A stretch of DNA of 64,000 bases from NCBI GenBank assembly GCA_036502625.1, contig DASXYG010000106.1:59580-123579 (forward strand), given 5' to 3'. Origin of the DNA: DASXYG01 sp036502625 (GTDB taxonomy: Bacteria > Actinomycetota > Actinomycetes > Streptosporangiales > Streptosporangiaceae). Shown in pieces: positions 60,061 to 64,000 of the stretch (positions within the stretch are counted from its first letter, which is position 1; each line of letters opens with the position of its first letter). A model generated the notes under the pieces. The model had not been told where the DNA came from, ran no database searches, and saw nothing but the letters and a program-made list of their open reading frames with translations. Both the position numbers and the translations under genes were made by a program.

Positions 60061-60822
60061 GTGGACACGGTGGGGGAGCTGCTGCGGCAGTGGCGGCACC
60101 GCAGGCGGCTGAGCCAGCTCGACCTCGCGATCGCCGCCGACGTCTCGGCCCGGCACGTCAGCCTGGTCGAGACCGGCAGGTCGAACCCGAGCGCCGACAT
60201 GATCGTCCGGCTCGCCGACCAGCTCGACGTGCCGCTGCGCGCGCGCAACCGGCTGCTGCTCGCCGCCGGGTTCGCGCCCCGCTACGCCGAGCGCGCGCCC
60301 GGCCGCGAGACGCTGCCGGCGGCCTGGGACGCGGTCGAGCGGGTGCTGCGCGCGCACGAGCCGTACCCCGCGGTGGTCCTCGACCGCCGCTGGAACATCG
60401 TGATGACGAACCGCGCCCTGGACCCGTTCCTCGCCGGGGTCGCCCCCGACCTGCTGCGGCCGCCGGTCAACATGGTGCGGCTCGGCCTCGACCCGCGCGG
60501 CCTCGCGCCGCGGATCGTCAACCTGGGCGACGTGCGCACGGTGCTCCGTACGCGGATCGCCCGCCAGCTCGCCGTCGCCCCGGATGCCGAGCTCACCGCG
60601 CTGTACGAGGAGCTGCTCGCCCCCGGGCCCGGCGACACGCGCCTCGGGGTCGCGTCCGAGATCGTCATCCCGATGATCTTCCGCTTCGGCGACCGCGAGC
60701 TCCGCCTGTTCTCGACCACCACCACGTTCGGCACCCCGCTCGACATCACCCTGGACGAGATCGCGATCGAGTCGTACTACCCGACCGACGCGGAGACCGC
60801 CGCGTACTTCACGGGGCGTTAG
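60061..60822 (+). CDS. XRE-family regulator with MmyB-like ligand domain
   Basis: A 253-residue protein: N-terminal HTH_3 domain (about 4-60; LSQLDLAIAADVSARHVSLVETGRSNPSADMIVRLADQLDVPL) and a C-terminal MmyB-type PAS-like domain (AVVLDRRWNIVMTNRAL; LRLFSTTTTFGTPLDITLDEIAIESYYPTD), which in MmyB binds a fatty acid. GTG start. Probably controls the divergent SnoaL-like gene. Its TAG overlaps the convergent AMP-nucleosidase stop. Confidence 0.9.
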   Translation: MDTVGELLRQWRHRRRLSQLDLAIAADVSARHVSLVETGRSNPSADMIVRLADQLDVPLRARNRLLLAAGFAPRYAERAPGRETLPAAWDAVERVLRAHEPYPAVVLDRRWNIVMTNRALDPFLAGVAPDLLRPPVNMVRLGLDPRGLAPRIVNLGDVRTVLRTRIARQLAVAPDAELTALYEELLAPGPGDTRLGVASEIVIPMIFRFGDRELRLFSTTTTFGTPLDITLDEIAIESYYPTDAETAAYFTGR

Positions 60823-62000
60823 GGCTCCGGGTCCATGCCGAGGAGGGGTTCGTCGGGGGCGCGGAGGTCCTGGCTGGGCAGGCCCGCCGGGTAGTGGGTG
60901 CGTACGCGGTCCAGCGCGGCCAAGGCGATGCTCAGGTGGCGGCGTTTGCTGGCCTCGTAGAAGGCCTGGGCGCCGTCGGCGAGCTTCGGGTCGGCGTGCA
61001 GCGGCTTGTCGGAGACGCAGAGGAGCGTCGCGTTGGGGATGCGGTAGCGGAACCCGTTGGCGGCGATGGTGGCCGACTCCATGTCGACGGCGATGCAGCG
61101 GGCGCCCTTCATCATGGCGAGCGTGCGGCGCTGGTTGAACTCCCAGTTGCGGTTGCCGGTGGTGTGCACCACGCCGAGCCGGTACGGGGTGGCCGCGTCG
61201 TCGAGCGCGTCCAGCAGGAACGTGTTGAGCTGGTGGTTGGGGATCACCGGGATGTCGGTGGGCAGCACCTCGTCGAGCACGCGGTCGGCGCGCTGGTACG
61301 CGGTGGCCAGGACGAAGTCGCCGCGCCGCTGGTGGTTCCGCAGCCCGCCGCAGTGCCCGATCATGATCATCGCGTCCGGGCGCAGCACCGCGAGGTGGTC
61401 GGTGATGGTCTTGGCGTTCGCCGGGCCGACCCCGATGTTGACCAGGCTGACCCCGCCGCCGTCGGGCGCGGCGTGGTGCCAGGCGGGCATCTGCACGCCC
61501 GGCCGGTGCGGGCCCGTGGCGTCGGGGAACCGCTCGCGGAACGACTCGACGTGCATCGCGTAGTTGGTGAACAGCACGTACCGCTGGAAGTCCTCCGCGG
61601 GCGTGCCGCAGTAGTGCGACAGCCGGTCCAGCGACAGCGCCATGCGCTCGGGGCCGAACAGGAACAGCTTCTTCCCGCGCAGGTCGATGCGGTCCTCGTC
61701 GAGCGCGGCGAAGAACCCGGGGTCGTCGAAGTCCAGGGCGCGGCGCGCGGCGCGCACGGTCACCTGGGCGCCGGCGCGCAGCAGCGCGGACAGCTCCCTG
61801 CGCAGGTACGCGCGGATGGCGCCGGGCCGCGCGAACTCCCCGGTGATCACCGGGTTCGCCGCGGACCAGGGGCGTTCGACGTCGACGGCGGGGTACCAGC
61901 CGTCCGCGTCGTAGCGGTCGAGGGCGTCGAGCAGCTCCTCGACCCGCGTGCCGTCCGTACGCTCCGCCGTGGCGCCGGCCCCCTCGTCGTGTCCGGTCAC
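60819..62000 (-). CDS. amn: AMP nucleosidase
   Basis: A 393-residue enzyme that splits AMP into adenine and ribose 5-phosphate. The N-terminal AMN-specific domain (about 20-150) precedes the nucleoside-phosphorylase fold with VNIGVGPANAKTITDHLAVLRP, IGHCGGLRNHQ, TTGNRNWEFNQRR and VDMESATIAANGFRYRIP. It is shorter than the E. coli enzyme (about 480), mostly at the N terminus. The GTG start overlaps the stop of a CGNR-type gene as GTGA, so synthesis is coupled to that putative regulator. Confidence 0.93.
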   Translation of the reverse strand: MTGHDEGAGATAERTDGTRVEELLDALDRYDADGWYPAVDVERPWSAANPVITGEFARPGAIRAYLRRELSALLRAGAQVTVRAARRALDFDDPGFFAALDEDRIDLRGKKLFLFGPERMALSLDRLSHYCGTPAEDFQRYVLFTNYAMHVESFRERFPDATGPHRPGVQMPAWHHAAPDGGGVSLVNIGVGPANAKTITDHLAVLRPDAMIMIGHCGGLRNHQRRGDFVLATAYQRADRVLDEVLPTDIPVIPNHQLNTFLLDALDDAATPYRLGVVHTTGNRNWEFNQRRTLAMMKGARCIAVDMESATIAANGFRYRIPNATLLCVSDKPLHADPKLADGAQAFYEASKRRHLSIALAALDRVRTHYPAGLPSQDLRAPDEPLLGMDPEP

Positions 62001-62566
62001 TGGTCACCTTCCGTACTCGCGGCTCGGCCGTTCTTGCTGCCCGCGGCCGTCCGCGCGCGGCGGCGGAAGGCGGCGACGCGGGCGCGGTTCTGGCAGGTGA
62101 CCGAGCAGAACCTGCGGTCGTGCGTCGGCGACGTGTCCACGAACACGTCGGCGCAGTCGCGGCCGGTGCAGACGCCGAGGCGGTCGAGGTGGTCGCGCAG
62201 GGCGAGCGCGGCCGCGGCGGTGGGCGCGTGCGTCGCGGTGTCCACCGCCCAGGCGGCGCGCGCCGTTTCGCCGTCGGCCGCGACGGACACCGGGCGTACG
62301 CCGCTGGACGCCAGCAGCTCCGTCACGAGCCGCGCGCGCTCGCGCAGGCCGGAGGCGGCGAAGACGGGGTGGAGCCGGTCGGCGAGCCGGGCCAGCGCGC
62401 GGTCGGAGAGCCGGCGCGCGTACGACGGGGCGATGCCGAGGCCGAGCCGCAGGGAGCCCACGTACGGCAAGCCGCTCTCACCCGCCACCGCGCGCGGCCG
62501 GGTACCCCACTCGTTGACCAGGAGGACGAGCGAGGACGGCTCCATGGGCGCCACGGTCACCGGCAC
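61997..62566 (-). CDS. CGNR zinc-finger (ABATE-domain) protein, coupled to AMP nucleosidase
   Basis: A 189-residue protein: ABATE-like N-terminal part (SLVLLVNEWGTRPRA) and a C-terminal zinc finger, C-x4-C and FC-x3-C followed by QNRARVAAFRRR (the CGNR tetrapeptide is CQNR here). The GTG at 62566 was chosen because TACACT, a good -10 box, lies 6 bases upstream and no ribosome site is present, fitting a leaderless message; later GTG or ATG (62545) starts are possible. Shares its reading unit with amn. Confidence 0.82.
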   Translation of the reverse strand: MPVTVAPMEPSSLVLLVNEWGTRPRAVAGESGLPYVGSLRLGLGIAPSYARRLSDRALARLADRLHPVFAASGLRERARLVTELLASSGVRPVSVAADGETARAAWAVDTATHAPTAAAALALRDHLDRLGVCTGRDCADVFVDTSPTHDRRFCSVTCQNRARVAAFRRRARTAAGSKNGRAASTEGDQ

Positions 62567-62604
62567 GGTCCCAGTGTAACGCGCAAGCCCGCGTGAGCGC
62601 GTTC

Positions 62605-62678
62605 CGCGCGGGGGCGGTCTGGGGTTTTGCGAGGTCGCGAGGTCGCGCGGGGGCGGTCTACGGCTTCGCGAGGTCGCG
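62605..62678. repeat. 39-base direct duplication at the GNAT gene 3' end
   Basis: 62605-62639 and 62644-62678 both contain CGCGGGGGCGGTCT and GCGAGGTCGCG and differ at a few bases. The second copy spans the stop and last codons of the GNAT gene, so the first is a tandem copy of the gene's end. Confidence 0.8.
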
Positions 62679-63155
62679 CTGGTACCAGGTGCCCGGCTTC
62701 CCGCCGAGGTCAGCCGGGTCGGCCGGCCCGGCCGGAACGAACCCCGCCTTGGCCAGCACCCGCTGCGACGCGGTGTTCGCACGAGAGGCGGCCGCCCTGA
62801 GCGTACGCAGCCCGTGCCGTTCGGTAGCCAGCCGGCACAGCTCGCACACGGCCGCGGTAGCCACGCCCCGCCCAGCGGCCTGTTGCGCAACCCGGTAGCC
62901 GACCTCAGCGGCGCCCTCACCGGTAAAGATCAGGTTGAACCGCCCAAGAACGGCTCCGTCATCCGCGACGAGCACGTAGTAAGCCCCATGCCCGGCCTCC
63001 TGGTCGCCGAGGAGCGCCTCAAAGAGCTCACCGAACCGCTCAAAGTAAGCGTCCCCCCGATCGGAGATCGACGCGGCAAAGTACCCCCGATTAGCCACCT
63101 CAAAAGCCAACACCGCAGGCCCATGCCCAACACCCAACCGCTGCAACTCAGCCAC
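62658..63155 (-). CDS. GNAT N-acetyltransferase (RimJ/RimL-like)
   Basis: A 165-residue GNAT: AYYVLVADDGAVLGRFNLIF, VGYRVAQQAAGRGVATAAVCELCRLA with the acetyl-CoA loop Q/R-x2-G-x-G/A (QAAGRGVA), and RAAASRANTASQRVLAKAGFVPAG. Likely modifies a protein N terminus or small amine. The GTG start gives a slightly short N terminus for the family. The gene runs out of the minisatellite region, where its promoter would have to be. Confidence 0.88.
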   Translation of the reverse strand: MAELQRLGVGHGPAVLAFEVANRGYFAASISDRGDAYFERFGELFEALLGDQEAGHGAYYVLVADDGAVLGRFNLIFTGEGAAEVGYRVAQQAAGRGVATAAVCELCRLATERHGLRTLRAAASRANTASQRVLAKAGFVPAGPADPADLGGKPGTWYQRDLAKP

Positions 63156-63179
63156 CGCCCGAATCTACTCCGCACACCA

Positions 63180-64000
63180 CCGGGGGCTCGGGTGGCGAGA
63201 GAGAGGAGAGGCATCCCCCTCCGCGGCGATCCACCGAGGGCTCGGGCGGAGAGGGCGGACCTCCGCCTCCGTAGTGATTCGCCGGGCGGCGGGGGATCTC
63301 CGTCCTCCGCGGTGATCTGCCGGGCACGGGTCGTGAGGGCGGGACTTCCGCCCTCGGCGGTGATCTGGCGGGGCGCGGATGGATGGAGGGAAGGGACGGT
63401 GGGACCACCGCCCTTTGCGGTGATCTGCGGGGGCGGGGGGACTTCCTCCTTCTGTGGTGATCTGCCGGTGCGCGGGCGGAGAGGGGGACCTCCGCTCTCC
63501 GTAGTGATTCGTCGCAGCGCGGGCGGAGAGGAGCGGGGGAGGCGGGGCCGCCGCCCTCCGTGGTGACCTGGTGGGGCTCGGGTGGGGGACCTCCGCCCTC
63601 CCCGGCGATCCGCTGGGCTCCGGCGGAGAGGAGAGGGAGAGGCAAACGCCCTCCGCGGTGATTCCCCGGAGCTCGGACGGAGCGGGGACGGGGGGTGGGG
63701 CTTCCGCCCTCCGTGATGACCTGGCGGGGCCCGGGTGGGGACCTCCGCGCTCTGTGGTGATCTGCCGAGGCGCGGGTGGAGAGGGGAGGGGGGTGGGACC
63801 TCCATCCTCCGCCGTGATCTGTCGGGCGCGGGCGGAGGGGGATCTCCGTCCTCCATGGTGATCCGCCGGGGCGCGGGTGGTGAGGGTGGGACGTCCGCCT
63901 CCCGCGGCGGTCCGCCGGGGTTCGGGAGGGAAGGGGCGAGGCATCAGCCCTCCGCCCTCTGCGGTGATTCGCGGGCTCGGGCGGAGAGGGAGGGGACGCC
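63180..64000. repeat. Imperfect minisatellite (about 16 units) reaching the window edge
   Basis: A unit of about 36-60 bases repeats some 16 times, each with a form of CCTCCGCGGTGATCTGCCGGG followed by GCGCGGGCGGAGAGG. CTCCGC and GCGGAG within a unit are complementary, so each can fold as a hairpin. Long open frames cross it on both strands but are Pro/Arg/Ser-rich repeats without ribosome sites; no gene is called in 63156-64000. Confidence 0.88.

Noticed and set aside
63165..63944. Open frames of 165-308 codons across the right-edge repeats
   Set aside because: They exist on both strands because repeat units lack stops; sequence is Pro/Arg/Ser repeats and no ribosome site was seen.

Overview
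This 64 kb window is chromosomal DNA of a high-GC actinomycete (about three-quarters G+C by eye, GTG/TTG starts common, wobble G/C almost everywhere). Gene families and the density of TetR/GntR/IclR/CGNR regulators suit a soil Streptosporangiales- or Streptomyces-like organism; the genus cannot be fixed from this sequence. No rRNA, tRNA, CRISPR array or intact transposase was seen.

Region 1 (1-16.1 kb) is a tightly coupled minus-strand operon: two Gfo/Idh/MocA oxidoreductases, an FAH-fold hydrolase, a complete Dpp/Opp-type ABC importer, an N-acyl-D-amino-acid deacylase-like enzyme, an IclR regulator, an amidohydrolase and the start of a D-threonine-aldolase-like PLP enzyme. Divergent to it is a glutamate-semialdehyde-aminomutase-like enzyme. 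Next to it are two divergent secreted glycosidase-like proteins, one a sialidase. The two divergent promoters carry the same 17-bp operator, CCRTT-CCATGTC-AAYGG, in which the arms change together. This suggests one regulon for extracellular release, import and breakdown of an acylated amino sugar, amino acid or peptide.

Region 2 (16-43.3 kb) is an aromatic-degradation supercluster. It has an AtzG-like small protein with an amidase, a second amidase with an MFS transporter, a four-component Rieske dioxygenase, a dihydrodiol-dehydrogenase-like SDR, a two-domain extradiol dioxygenase, an ACMSD-type decarboxylase candidate, a C-C hydrolase, hydratase/aldolase/acylating acetaldehyde dehydrogenase, a CoA-transferase, an acyl-CoA dehydrogenase and a branched-chain-amino-acid-type ABC importer. 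The order of reactions resembles p-cumate-type meta cleavage: dioxygenation, dehydrogenation, ring cleavage, decarboxylation, hydrolysis, then pyruvate plus acyl-CoA. Six promoters carry a TGGTNNNACCA-like site, the half-site pattern of FadR/PdhR-type GntR regulators. Three GntR paralogues with the same recognition helix are encoded in the cluster, and a fourth, divergent, truncated one is coupled to the aldolase. A C-rich repeat tract and the wreck of an acyl-CoA ligase gene sit in the middle.

Region 3 (43.4-64 kb) is ordinary accessory chromosome: small membrane proteins, a HAD hydrolase divergent from a CGNR regulator with duplicated operators, hemerythrin, GNATs, a glutaminase-MFS pair facing a TetR, an ECF sigma factor coupled to a DGPF/YCII protein, DHA2 and FUSC-like membrane proteins, a DUF899 protein, an SDR/TetR pair, an XRE regulator and AMP nucleosidase coupled to a second CGNR protein. 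The right edge runs into a long imperfect minisatellite with no convincing gene.
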